DNA of 40,541 nt from NCBI RefSeq assembly GCF_009687865.1, contig NZ_BLAE01000009.1, forward strand, positions 171,581 through 212,121. The letters are read 5' to 3'. The position numbers were made by a program, and so were the translations under genes. Shown here piece after piece: positions 33,365 through 40,541 of the stretch; position 1 is the first letter of the stretch, and every line of letters starts with the position of its first letter. The notes under the pieces were generated by a model. The model was not told the origin of the DNA and did no database searches. It worked only from the letters and a program-made list of their open reading frames with translations. The stretch comes from Acrocarpospora macrocephala. Lineage in GTDB: Bacteria; Actinomycetota; Actinomycetes; Streptosporangiales; Streptosporangiaceae.

Positions 33365-34216
33365 TTATGGGGTGAGGACTTGGGTCGCTAGACCGGCCAC
33401 CACGGGGATGATGCCGAGGAAGACGAAGGCCGGGAGGAAGCACAGGCCGAGGGGGGCTACTGCTTGGACTCCGACTCTTCGGGCGGCTGCGGAAGAGGCC
33501 GATCGAGTGGTGTGGCGGGCGTCGTCGGCAAGGCGGGTGAGGACGTCGGCTACTGGGGCGCCGCTGTCGACCGCTCGGGACATGGTTCTGGCTAGGGAGG
33601 CCAGGGGGCGTTCTTCGGCCAGGGCCGACCAGGCGGTGGATGGGTCGGCGCCGAGTCGCATTTGAGCGCTCACCCAGAACAGGCATTCGCCGAGCGGTCC
33701 GTTCACGGCCCTTGCGGCGGTTTCTGCGGCGGCGGTCAGGGGCTGGCCTGCGCGGAGGCAGGCGACTATGAGATCGGCCGCGAATGGGAGATCCGTGATC
33801 ATTCGCTCGCGGCGACGCCGAGAAGTGGCTGGTTCTCTTTTGCGGACAAGGGCTATAGCGGCAGTCGCTGCCATTGCCGCGGCAATCAGTCCCGGTAGGC
33901 CACCCACGATCAGGTACGTCAGCACTGCGGTAGGTCCTGCGACAAGGATGCCCTTTTGCAGCTGCCGTGCGGCGTGCTCGGCTTCGGCGCTCCTGATGCC
34001 GCCATTGGATGGCTGAAGAGGCCCGCCCAAGGGATGGGTCTGTCCAGCACCCCACGGATGGGCCTGCGCCTTGCCCATCGGGTAGCCCGAGTGAGCGGTG
34101 ACGTCTTCGGTGCGCGATCGTCTCTGCACCTCCAGTAGACGATCAAGCGATCCTTTGCGCGTCGGCCAGATCCAGACTGAAAGCGCAGCCAGCCCTGCAC
34201 CCATGAGGATGAGCAT
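33365..34216 (-). CDS. tadC: TadC-like pilus-assembly inner-membrane protein (GspF family)
   Basis: 283 residues. The GspF/T2SSF domain is clear: FAADLIVACLRAGQPLTAAA (helical start), MSRAVDSGAPVADVLTRLAD, and a C-terminal TM helix with GLCFLPAFVFLGIIPVVAGL. TM segments also lie at the N-terminus and around VLTYLIVGGLPGLIAAAMAA. Residues 45-70 are a Gly/Pro/His-rich insertion (YPMGKAQAHPWGAGQTHPLG). GGAGA lies 5 nt before ATG 34216. With TadB it forms the platform that TadA drives. Confidence 0.87.
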   Translation of the reverse strand: MLILMGAGLAALSVWIWPTRKGSLDRLLEVQRRSRTEDVTAHSGYPMGKAQAHPWGAGQTHPLGGPLQPSNGGIRSAEAEHAARQLQKGILVAGPTAVLTYLIVGGLPGLIAAAMAATAAIALVRKREPATSRRRRERMITDLPFAADLIVACLRAGQPLTAAAETAARAVNGPLGECLFWVSAQMRLGADPSTAWSALAEERPLASLARTMSRAVDSGAPVADVLTRLADDARHTTRSASSAAARRVGVQAVAPLGLCFLPAFVFLGIIPVVAGLATQVLTP

Positions 34217-34647
34217 CAGATTCTCCGTGGCGGATGAGCACTTACGTGTGAACTACTTGCTTAGTCAGCGACCAACGACCTGTGGTCTCAGACCGCAGGA
34301 TGGCGGGCTGATAACCCGCGGCCTCGGTCAGGGGGACAGCGAGCAAACGACCTGCGGCCCAGCCTGAAGGGTGGCGAGCCAATCGCCGGCACCTCGAACA
34401 GGAAGCCGATCGACCAACAAACCAGCGCCCCCCGAAAGGCGGCCACCCACAGGCGGCGCTCCAGGACCACCTTGTGTTCGGGAGACCACAACCGAACCAG
34501 GTCGGCGGAGCCGTAACGAGCGGCGTCCTACAAATCACCTAGCGGCCTGCCACCTCGGCAAAGATCCTGCGACCTCGGCGAACAGAGCGATCGGCTAACG
34601 ATCTGCGACTCAGCCTGGAGGGCGGTGAGCTAGCGGAGGGCGGTGAG
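34217..34647. other. Repeat-rich spacer between tadB and tadC
   Basis: 431 nt with no supported gene, although tadB and tadC are usually adjacent. On the minus strand, degenerate copies of GAGNCCGCAGGTCGTTNGC recur (near 34270, 34345, 34575, 34605 and 34660, the last inside tadB's end). An 18-bp unit (GGCGGTGAGCTAGCGGAG) is doubled at 34621-34647. Confidence 0.5.
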
Positions 34648-35355
34648 TTAATGGCCTGCGGTCTCGGCTCGGAGGACGAGGCGGTTGGTCCACCAGAGGC
34701 CTGTGACGTCAAGTGTTAGGCCGATGAGTAGGCATGCGAATCCGGCTGGGGTGCCAAATAGGAAGGGGAGGGGCTCCATGCCTAGGCCTGCGGCCATCAG
34801 GAGGCCGAGCGCGGGTAGGCCGGCAAGGAGGCGGGCAGTGGCGCGAGGTCCGGCCAGTTGTGCGGAGACGTCTTGGCGGTGTGCTTCCATTTCGCGAAGG
34901 GATGAGGCTACGCGCTCGACGAGGGAGGCCAGGCCGCCTCCTACTGTGGCGCTGACTTGCCAGCAAGCCGCAAGGCGAACCAGGCCCTCGCCTCCGGCAG
35001 GTGGAGCGGCTCCGAGTAGGGCGGCCGCGATGTCGCCGCCATCGCGTGCGACCGCAGCGATGGGCTTCAGTGCGGCCGGGTCGGGGACCTCGATCGAGGA
35101 GATGGCACGAGCCAAGGCATCGCCGGGTGTACGGCCAGCCGTCAGTTCAGCCACGATTCCTTGGCAGAGTTCAATCGAAGCGACCCGCCACTCCGCCGCC
35201 TCCTTTGCGGGCCGAGCCCGCCGAAACCAGGGACGCCGCGGTATCCACCATTCAGCGGGATCGCCCTGGAGCACCAGCAGCCTGGCCGAAGCAACCGTTG
35301 GGCCGAACCACAACCATCCGGCAAGACCTCCGAGCACTACAGCGATCGGACCCAA
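34648..35355 (-). CDS. tadB: TadB-like pilus-assembly inner-membrane protein (GspF family)
   Basis: 235 residues. An N-terminal TM helix (GPIAVVLGGLAGWLWFGP) is followed by the GspF domain (ELCQGIVAELTAGRTPGDAL; SATVGGGLASLVERVASSLR) and two C-terminal helices (LLAGLPALGLLMAAGLGMEP; AGFACLLIGLTLDVTGLWW). The likely start is TTG 35355, with GGAG 8 nt upstream; no better ATG is present. 137 nt without a gene separate it from tadA. Confidence 0.85.
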   Translation of the reverse strand: MGPIAVVLGGLAGWLWFGPTVASARLLVLQGDPAEWWIPRRPWFRRARPAKEAAEWRVASIELCQGIVAELTAGRTPGDALARAISSIEVPDPAALKPIAAVARDGGDIAAALLGAAPPAGGEGLVRLAACWQVSATVGGGLASLVERVASSLREMEAHRQDVSAQLAGPRATARLLAGLPALGLLMAAGLGMEPLPFLFGTPAGFACLLIGLTLDVTGLWWTNRLVLRAETAGH

Positions 35356-35492
35356 TTTGGGACTCCACTAAGTCTTCGACGAGGCGTTACCGCCAGCTTC
35401 TTGATGGGGCTTGCCGCCGCCCCCTGGCGTCCATGGCCGCGAGACGAGCGGCGTGGTTGTGGTGATACGCGCTCCGAGACGAAGTGCTTTGA

Positions 35493-37289
35493 TCATGGAA
35501 TGCCTGGGCAGCGGGCTCTCAAGGTTGGCAGCGCTGGGCCTGGCGTTGGAATGGGGATTGGCATTGGGGTTGGCCTTGGGCCTGATGTTGGGGCAGGCGT
35601 TAGGGCTGGTGTCAGGGGTGGGGTTGAGGTTGGGGTGGTGGTGAAGGTGAGGGCGGGGGTGACTGTGACGAAGCCGGTGGGGGTTCGGTGGAGGAGGGAG
35701 ATTTCGGAGACTTGGCGGATGCCGGTTCTGGGGTCTCGGACCAGGTGGATGACGGCGTCCAGGGCTGCCGCGATCTGGCTGTGGACGGCTTCTCGGGAAA
35801 GGCCTGCGGCGCAGGCCAGTGCTTCCAGGCGGGGTGGGACGTCGGCGGCGGTGTTCGCGTGGAGAGTGCCGCAGCCGCCTTCGTGACCGGTGTTGAGTGC
35901 GGCCAGAAGATCTACAACCTCAGAACCGCGAACCTCGCCGACGACGAGCCGGTCTGGGCGCATCCGGAGGGCCTGGCGGACGAGATCCCGGAGCATGACG
36001 CCACCGACGCCTTCGAGGTTGGGCGGGCGGGCTTCGAGGCGGACCACGTGAGGGTGGTTAGGGCGGAGTTCGGCGGAGTCTTCCACGAGCAGGAGGCGTT
36101 CTCCGGGGGTTGCCAGAGAGAGCATGGCGGACAAGAGGGTGGTCTTGCCTGTTCCCGTGCCGCCAGTGATCAAGAAGGCTAGGCGGGCGGCCATGATCGC
36201 GCGTAGGGCGGTGGCTGCTGGGCCGGGGACCAGTTCCTCGAGCGTGAATGTGTGGCGTGACGGGAGGCGAAGGGAGAGGCATGTGGCTTCGGCGGCGATG
36301 GGTGGGAGAACGGCGTGGAGGCGCACTCCTCCGGCTAGTCGGGCGTCGACATAAGGGGAGGCGTCGTCCAGGCGGCGGCCTGCGGCGGCTGCGAGGCGCT
36401 GAGCCAGGCGTCTGACGTCATCGTCAGAAGGGAAAGTGACGCTTGTCCTGCGGAGACCGGTGCCGTCGTCGACCCAGACTTCGTTGGGGCCGTTGACGAG
36501 CACATCGGTCACCCCTGGGGCGGCAAGGAGGGCTTCCAGAGGCCCGGCACCGATGAGATCCGCTCGAAGCGCCCGGGCGATGTCCAGGACTTCCGCGTCG
36601 CCGAACATGGCACGCTCGGCACGTAGCGCCGCCGCGACCCTCGCCGGCGTAGGTTCCGCACCCGTTCGAGCGAGACGAACCCGGACCGCTTCGACAAGCT
36701 CAGGCGCCGCTTTGTGGGCACCAACAAGGTCACTCTCCATTGTTGGCGCGCCAGCGACTTCGGCCTGTGTTCTCGCGACTGGAGGCGGAAATGAGTACCC
36801 GCGGCTACGTGGTCGACCGGAACTACCAAATCGCGATGAGTCCTCCGACATGGTCGCCTTCGAAAGCGTGGACGTCCCGATGGGTGACACAAACCCCACG
36901 GACGCCGAGGAGTTCATAGACGCAGCTCCCACCGCGGAGGTGCTCTCAGATGAGCCCTCCGACATGGTCGCCTTCGAAAGCGTGAACGTCCCAACCGGTG
37001 ACACAAACCCCACGGACGCCGAGTCCATAGACGCAGTTCTCGCCGTGGAGGCGCTCTCATCGGCGGCTGAGGCCAGCCCTCTGAGCGCGCCCGGCCCCAC
37101 TGGGATCCCTGGCCTGGCCGCCACACCATCGGCCACTGGCGACATGGACCGGCCCACCCGGGGCGAGGCCACAGACACATCGGATTCCTCAGCCGGACAC
37201 CGCCCTGCGAACACAGTTGCTCCTACCGGGACGCCCAGCGCAGCGACGGCATGCGTGGATGAGTGGGGTGAGGGGCTAGGTGTGGTCAT
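35493..37289 (-). CDS. tadA: TadA/CpaF-type secretion ATPase with repetitive extensions
   Basis: 598 residues. The ATPase core (about 195-540) has Walker A GGTGTGKT (376-383), the Asp box LLVEDSAEL (400-408), Walker B-type RPDRLVVGEVRG (444-455) and the His box TGHEGGCGTLHANT (467-480). It powers Flp pilus assembly. An N-terminal ~190-residue Ser/Ala/Val-rich extension contains a 38-residue direct repeat (SASVGFVSP...TLSKATMSE, twice), and the C-terminus is a Pro/Thr-rich tail of about 50 residues (TPTSTPPLTPALTPAP). Neither is usual for TadA. ATG 37289 overlaps the ssd stop by 14 bp. Confidence 0.9.
   Translation of the reverse strand: MTTPSPSPHSSTHAVAALGVPVGATVFAGRCPAEESDVSVASPRVGRSMSPVADGVAARPGIPVGPGALRGLASAADESASTARTASMDSASVGFVSPVGTFTLSKATMSEGSSESTSAVGAASMNSSASVGFVSPIGTSTLSKATMSEDSSRFGSSGRPRSRGYSFPPPVARTQAEVAGAPTMESDLVGAHKAAPELVEAVRVRLARTGAEPTPARVAAALRAERAMFGDAEVLDIARALRADLIGAGPLEALLAAPGVTDVLVNGPNEVWVDDGTGLRRTSVTFPSDDDVRRLAQRLAAAAGRRLDDASPYVDARLAGGVRLHAVLPPIAAEATCLSLRLPSRHTFTLEELVPGPAATALRAIMAARLAFLITGGTGTGKTTLLSAMLSLATPGERLLLVEDSAELRPNHPHVVRLEARPPNLEGVGGVMLRDLVRQALRMRPDRLVVGEVRGSEVVDLLAALNTGHEGGCGTLHANTAADVPPRLEALACAAGLSREAVHSQIAAALDAVIHLVRDPRTGIRQVSEISLLHRTPTGFVTVTPALTFTTTPTSTPPLTPALTPAPTSGPRPTPMPIPIPTPGPALPTLRARCPGIP
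36847..37065. repeat. 114-bp tandem duplication within tadA
   Basis: The segment beginning GACATGGTCGCCTTCGAAAG at 36847 recurs at 36961, a period of 114 bp (38 codons). The copies differ at scattered positions and by small in-frame deletions. Confidence 0.88.
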
Positions 37290-38337
37290 GGGTGGCTCCC
37301 AGGTGGTCGAGGAGGGTGGTGCAGAACCTGCCGAGGGGGGTTCGGCCCAGGGGCGGGGCGACGCCTCGGTCTAGGGCTTGGGTGAGGCCGCGTTGTTGGG
37401 GGCAGATGAGGCCGCCGGAGAGGCCCAGAGAGGCGGCGACTACGTCAGGGTCGAGGGTGCCGGGGCGGACGACGGCTTTGAGGTCGCCGGTGTGGGGGCG
37501 TAGGGCGGCGAGAGTTTGGGCGGCGGCGAGCACGCCCCTGACGTCTGCGTGGACCAGGACGAGGGTTGCCGTCGCGCGGGCGAGCGCCTCGGCGATGGCT
37601 TCGTCCATGTGCCGGGGGAGGTCGACGATGACCAGGTCGCAGCCGCGCCGGGCGGCGTCCAGGACGGCTCGCATGGCTTCGCGGGGGATGCGCATCGGTT
37701 CACCGCGATGCCAGGAGAGAACGGTGAGTTCGCCGAACGTGGGGAGCGCGCGCTGGAGGGCGCCGTAGCTGACGCGGCCTTCGCGGCCGACGATGTCCGG
37801 CCAGCGGGCGCCGATCGCGTCTTCCTCACCCAGGACCACGTCGATGCCGCCGCCGAGGGGATCGGCGTCCACCAGCAAGGTGCGTAGCCCGGCACGCGAG
37901 GCGGACAGCGCCAAGGACGCGGCCAGCACGGTCGCGCCTACGCCACCTCGACCGCCGGTCACGCACACCACGGTTCCGGCCCGAGTGGATGGTTCGGCGG
38001 CTTCGGCGAATTCCGCGACGAGAAGGCGTTCCTCCGCCGGCAATTGCAGCACCGTCTGCGCGCCCACCGCGACGCATCTTCGCCAGGTCGCGGGATCCTC
38101 CGGGCTGCGGGTCACCAGCAGGACGTTCTGTCTGGGTGGCGGTCCGGTGGCTGCCAGATCGTCGGCTAGATCCGCGCCGATCACGATCAGCGGAGCCGTA
38201 CGCCACTGGGGTCTTGCCCGTGAGGCGACATGCGCCACATCGAGCTCGACCCCTGCTGCGGCGGCCACGCGCAGCAGATCGTCAAGCAGATCCTGGTCAT
38301 CCGTAATGGCCAACGGCCGATACATCGAGGTCTCCAT
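37276..38337 (-). CDS. ssd: Septum-site-determining protein Ssd (CpaE/MinD-like)
   Basis: 353 residues. An N-terminal receiver-like domain is followed by a MinD/ParA-like ATPase fold. The P-loop is degenerate: CVTGGRGGVGATVLAASLA (around 125-140), with Arg and Ala where the two lysines of KGGxGKT would be, as is typical for actinobacterial Ssd. LLVDADPLGGGIDVVLG and DLVIVDLPRHMDEAIA follow. It is linked to septum regulation in mycobacteria (Rv3660c) and is the first gene of the tad operon, where CpaE-like proteins place the pilus apparatus. ATG 38325 has GGAG 7 nt upstream and may be the true start rather than ATG 38337. Confidence 0.88.
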   Translation of the reverse strand: METSMYRPLAITDDQDLLDDLLRVAAAAGVELDVAHVASRARPQWRTAPLIVIGADLADDLAATGPPPRQNVLLVTRSPEDPATWRRCVAVGAQTVLQLPAEERLLVAEFAEAAEPSTRAGTVVCVTGGRGGVGATVLAASLALSASRAGLRTLLVDADPLGGGIDVVLGEEDAIGARWPDIVGREGRVSYGALQRALPTFGELTVLSWHRGEPMRIPREAMRAVLDAARRGCDLVIVDLPRHMDEAIAEALARATATLVLVHADVRGVLAAAQTLAALRPHTGDLKAVVRPGTLDPDVVAASLGLSGGLICPQQRGLTQALDRGVAPPLGRTPLGRFCTTLLDHLGATHDHT

Positions 38338-38861
38338 CCGTCGAGAGAGACCACTTTGCGAGAACCACGCCCTTGCCCGAGGCCCCGAACCCTGAACTGT
38401 GGATAACCCATCCCCCTGTGGAAAACCTCGGGCCGACTGAGGCCAGCCACGAACCTGACCACGAACTTCCTGACTAAGCGGCCAAGTCGCTGGCCGCTTG
38501 AGAGCGGGCGAATGGAAATCCGGAACCGCGCGGATCGCGCTTATCCCGCTTTGGCGGACAGGTAAGTCTTCGTAGGCGATCGGTTTCTCGTGGCCGCGAC
38601 CCGAGACTCCGACATCAGTGTGGTGACGATCGCAGGGGTGGCGAGGGCCACGGGATGCCCACGACGATCAGCTTGTTGGCCACCCCTACGCATCCGGCGG
38701 CGGTCACCCCGCCGATCGATCTCCACCGCCAGATCCGCGGGCAACGGTCCTGACGCGCCGGCCGCGAGCCATCCGGTGCTGAATTACTTCCAGGCACTAG
38801 GTAACAATTCGGCATCGGGATCGACTTAGGGATCCAACCAAGCGTCGTGAGGTCGCGTCAA
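38338..38861. other. Upstream region of ssd with two DnaA-box-like sites
   Basis: 524 nt without a supported gene. TGTGGATAA at 38398-38406 and TGTGGAAAA at 38417-38425 lie 60-90 nt upstream of ssd and could regulate it. The remainder (38430-38860) contains only short frames without RBS. Confidence 0.55.
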
Positions 38862-38940
38862 GAAAAATGGCGACCCCCGCCGGGGGGGGAGAGCGGGGGT
38901 CGCCGACCGGTCCGGCTCCGGGGGGGTAGAGCCGGTCCCG
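38862..38940 (-). ncRNA. 6C small RNA (B11-type)
   Basis: On the minus strand two hairpins have poly-C loops, the hallmark of the actinobacterial 6C RNA. Stem CCGGCTC/GAGCCGG (38912-38918 and 38929-38935) carries seven Cs in the loop. A perfect 12-bp stem GGCGACCCCCGC (38869-38880 and 38893-38904) carries eight Cs in the loop and is followed by ATTTTTCTT, an intrinsic terminator. The location next to ssd matches the M. tuberculosis 6C/B11 RNA beside Rv3660c. The C-rich loops are thought to pair with G-rich ribosome-binding sites of target mRNAs. The 5' end is estimated. Confidence 0.85.
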
Positions 38941-39179
38941 TTTCAGAAGAAAGCTTTCATCAGTTGGCCAGGGCATGGCAAGGGACTTGCATAGGTGCCC
39001 TGTACGCAGTCACTCCCACATTGGGAGATACCACCGTATGCTGCCCGATCTACGCGAGTTTCGTCGAGGAGCAATCTGCAATTTGCGCCAGATTTTTTCG
39101 CGGGACCAAGCTCGGTCGCCAGGAGTTCACTGCCGTCAACCAATCACAGTCCGTGATCATTGCTCACTATACCGATCCA

Positions 39180-39458
39180 TTGCCTCAATGTGTGACAAAA
39201 CCCGTCAGATGTGTCAGCAGCTTGGGCCCCCAGCTCGGTAAAGGTCTTGCTCCAAGGGGTTCCCAAGTGCAGGAATCCGACGTAGAAAGGTGACACGGAC
39301 TAGGTGTCCGGGTACGGCTGCCGGGTACCCACGCGCGACCAGCCGCGGGAGGCGTGTCGACACGGGCTTGCCCCGCTAGACAGATAAAGGTGCACGCTTG
39401 GTAACCCGGTATGACGTACTGGCGACGGCGTCCCATTCCAGGGACGCCGTCAGCTTTT
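39180..39458 (+). ncRNA. Probable Ms1/scr3559-type 6S-like RNA
   Basis: A gene-free, highly structured stretch ending at a textbook terminator: GACGGCGTCCC (39424-39434) pairs perfectly with 39441-39451, followed by AGCTTTT. A possible -10 TATACC lies at 39168-39173, which would give an RNA of about 280 nt. Strand, size and place (after 6C RNA, convergent with the Fic-like gene) fit Ms1 (MTS2823) between Rv3661 and Rv3662c, and scr3559 of S. coelicolor. Ms1 binds core RNA polymerase. The assignment rests on synteny and terminator, not on a structural alignment. Confidence 0.6.
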
Positions 39459-40056
39459 GTCCGAATCCCTCCCCCGCGACCGCAACCTCGCAAGAGCTCG
39501 CAACGCGAGCCTCGGGTTCGTTGCCCACGCGCAAGCTGACCAGCGGGCATGGAGACCACGTGTAGGGAACGCCCTCACACCGCGCCGGATTGCCTACCGT
39601 GGAACTCCCACCCACCCAGCCCGTTTGTTTCCCTCGTGCTCCGCCCGACCCCGCCGCCACTGTGGCTGCCCGAAGGAAACGACGGTCGCATTGCCGTGGA
39701 ACTCTCACCCACCCTCCCGTCGCGTTGTCCGGGCTCCGCCCGGCCCCATGGTCTCCGTGGCTTTCGCCACCCACCCGCTACGGATCGCGACCACCACACG
39801 GTCGAAGAACGTCAAGGGCAGCATTTCGACGCACGGCACGACGTGACTCCCACCGCTCCGCCTCCAGAACCCACAGCAACGGCGACAGGGAGAAGCGGTT
39901 ACCCAACCAACCCCAAGATCAGCCCCGCCCCAAGGACTCACCGCGACAAGGCCACACAAGCGCCGTCGTCTCCCGCTCGCCCCCAGAACCCACTGCAACA
40001 GCGACAGAGAGCAGCGCGTTACCCACCAACCCGAAGATCAGCCCCGCCCCCAGGAC
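39459..40056. other. Gene-free region after the Ms1-like RNA
   Basis: 598 nt without a supported gene. Two related blocks (GCCTACCGTGGAACTCCCACCC at 39591-39612, quoted in part, and TTGCCGTGGAACTCTCACCC near 39690) suggest a further weak repeat. The right part is the first copy of the 119-bp duplication. Confidence 0.45.
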
Positions 40057-40102
40057 TCACCGCGACAACGCCTCACAAATCGCCGTCGTCTCCCGAGCCC
40101 CC
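39865..40102. repeat. 119-bp tandem duplication at the 3' end of the Fic-like gene
   Basis: 39865-39983 and 39984-40102 are about 85-90% identical by eye over 119 bp. The second copy includes the last ~15 codons of the Fic-like gene. The first is downstream debris retaining a copy of that coding sequence. Confidence 0.88.
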
Positions 40103-40541
40103 AGCACGATCGCCTCCGCGCAGTGCGCAACCCACCCCACCACCCCATCCCGCGTCCCGCCCGAATACCCCCGAAGCCCCTCCACATACCCCGCACCCGC
40201 CTCCAGATGCCCGACCTCCACCACAACCAGGCTCTTCGGATCCAACCCATGCTCAATCAACGTCAACCGCTCCGCCGCCCGAGCCACCACCCCATCGGCC
40301 ACCCCAAACGGCCGCAACACCACAAGCTCCGCATGCACGATCGCCCCCAGAACAACCGCGGGCGCCTTCGACGACGCCAGCAACTCCGCGAGCGCCCCCA
40401 ACCGCACCGAAACCTCCGCAGCCCCAGGCGCGGGACCGAGTCCCAGCGGGTCCGCCGACGTGTCACCCCCACGCGGCCGCCCAGGCTCATCGGTCAACCC
40501 AACCCCGGCCAACGCGTGCAACCGCGCCAAAGCCTGCCGAG
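40057..40541 (-). CDS. Fic-like domain protein, partial (N-terminus beyond window)
   Basis: At least 161 codons, open to the window edge (the frame continues upstream of the TTG at 40530). The segment LLASSKAPAVVLGAIVHAEL, then VVLRPFGVADGVVARAAERL, resembles the Fic core HAEFxxIHPFxDGNGR with the catalytic His replaced (VLRPFGVADG), so AMP-transferase activity is doubtful. It matches by position Rv3662c of M. tuberculosis, convergent with Ms1. The C-terminal helices end ETTAICEALSR. Annotated homologues are sometimes called oxidoreductases; I see no such motif. Confidence 0.75.
   Translation of the reverse strand, partial: RQALARLHALAGVGLTDEPGRPRGGDTSADPLGLGPAPGAAEVSVRLGALAELLASSKAPAVVLGAIVHAELVVLRPFGVADGVVARAAERLTLIEHGLDPKSLVVVEVGHLEAGAGYVEGLRGYSGGTRDGVVGWVAHCAEAIVLGARETTAICEALSR

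Noticed and set aside
34242-34538. 98-codon minus frame between tadB and tadC
   Set aside because: Composition follows the degenerate repeats; no domain and no RBS.
38541-38744. Small minus-strand frame upstream of ssd
   Set aside because: No RBS, no recognisable motif and overlapping frames of equal quality.
38943-39143. Minus-strand 66-codon frame with four cysteines (YGGISQCGSDCVQGTY) ending just before the 6C RNA, possible RiPP precursor
   Set aside because: TTG start without RBS, no modification enzymes nearby, and the adjoining terminator belongs to the 6C RNA. It probably reads through the 6C promoter region.

Overview
The window is chromosomal DNA from a high-GC, mycelial-type actinomycete. 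The gene order matches Streptomyces coelicolor around SCO3547-SCO3559 (hppA, anti-sigma ATPase, bldG, DEAD-box helicase, tad genes, ssd, small RNAs). It also matches Mycobacterium tuberculosis Rv3649-Rv3662c (helicase, tad genes, ssd, 6C RNA, Ms1 RNA, Fic-like gene). These comparisons are from memory, not from a search. A Streptosporangiales-type host is my best guess.

Layout. 1-694 holds a decayed HExxH-type RiPP-modification gene next to a direct repeat. 695-2460 (minus) is a LuxR/NarL two-component pair. 2605-4262 (plus) is an SDR oxidoreductase translationally coupled to a divergent QueA-like protein, followed by a small secreted protein. 4996-8897 (minus) is a tight four-gene unit: OlsB-like GNAT, PlsC/OlsA acyltransferase, ABC ATPase, ABC-2 permease. 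9021-10238 is serB. 10313-13011 (minus) is sixA then a FUSC membrane protein. 13113-16632 (minus) carries hppA, an RsbW-like ATPase and bldG. 16731-19394 is an MrfA/YprA-type helicase diverging from bldG.

19301-38337 (minus) is a Tad/Flp pilus locus, transcribed in the order ssd, tadA, tadB, tadC, DUF4244 prepilin, TadE, TadG-like, large membrane protein. It is interrupted twice. A plus-strand DUF2975/HTH regulator pair sits between tadC and the prepilin at 32.2-33.0 kb. A 7.4-kb Tn554-family element at 23305-30704 splits the prepilin gene. It carries coupled TnpA, TnpB and TnpC-like genes plus a four-gene cargo of unknown function. Joining base 30705 to base 23304 restores the pilin reading frame exactly, so the target gene and the insertion ends are well defined.

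A second theme is repeat expansion. The helicase, the 19.3-kb membrane protein, TadE, the prepilin and TadA all contain low-complexity insertions or tails. The repeat units I could measure inside genes (15, 18, 45 and 114 bp) are all multiples of three.

The right end holds a 6C RNA (minus) and a probable Ms1/scr3559-type 6S-like RNA (plus), in the order known from other actinobacteria. After a 119-bp tandem duplication comes a Fic-like gene that runs off the window. A cluster of five DnaA-box-like sequences lies at 31843-31956, and two more lie upstream of ssd.
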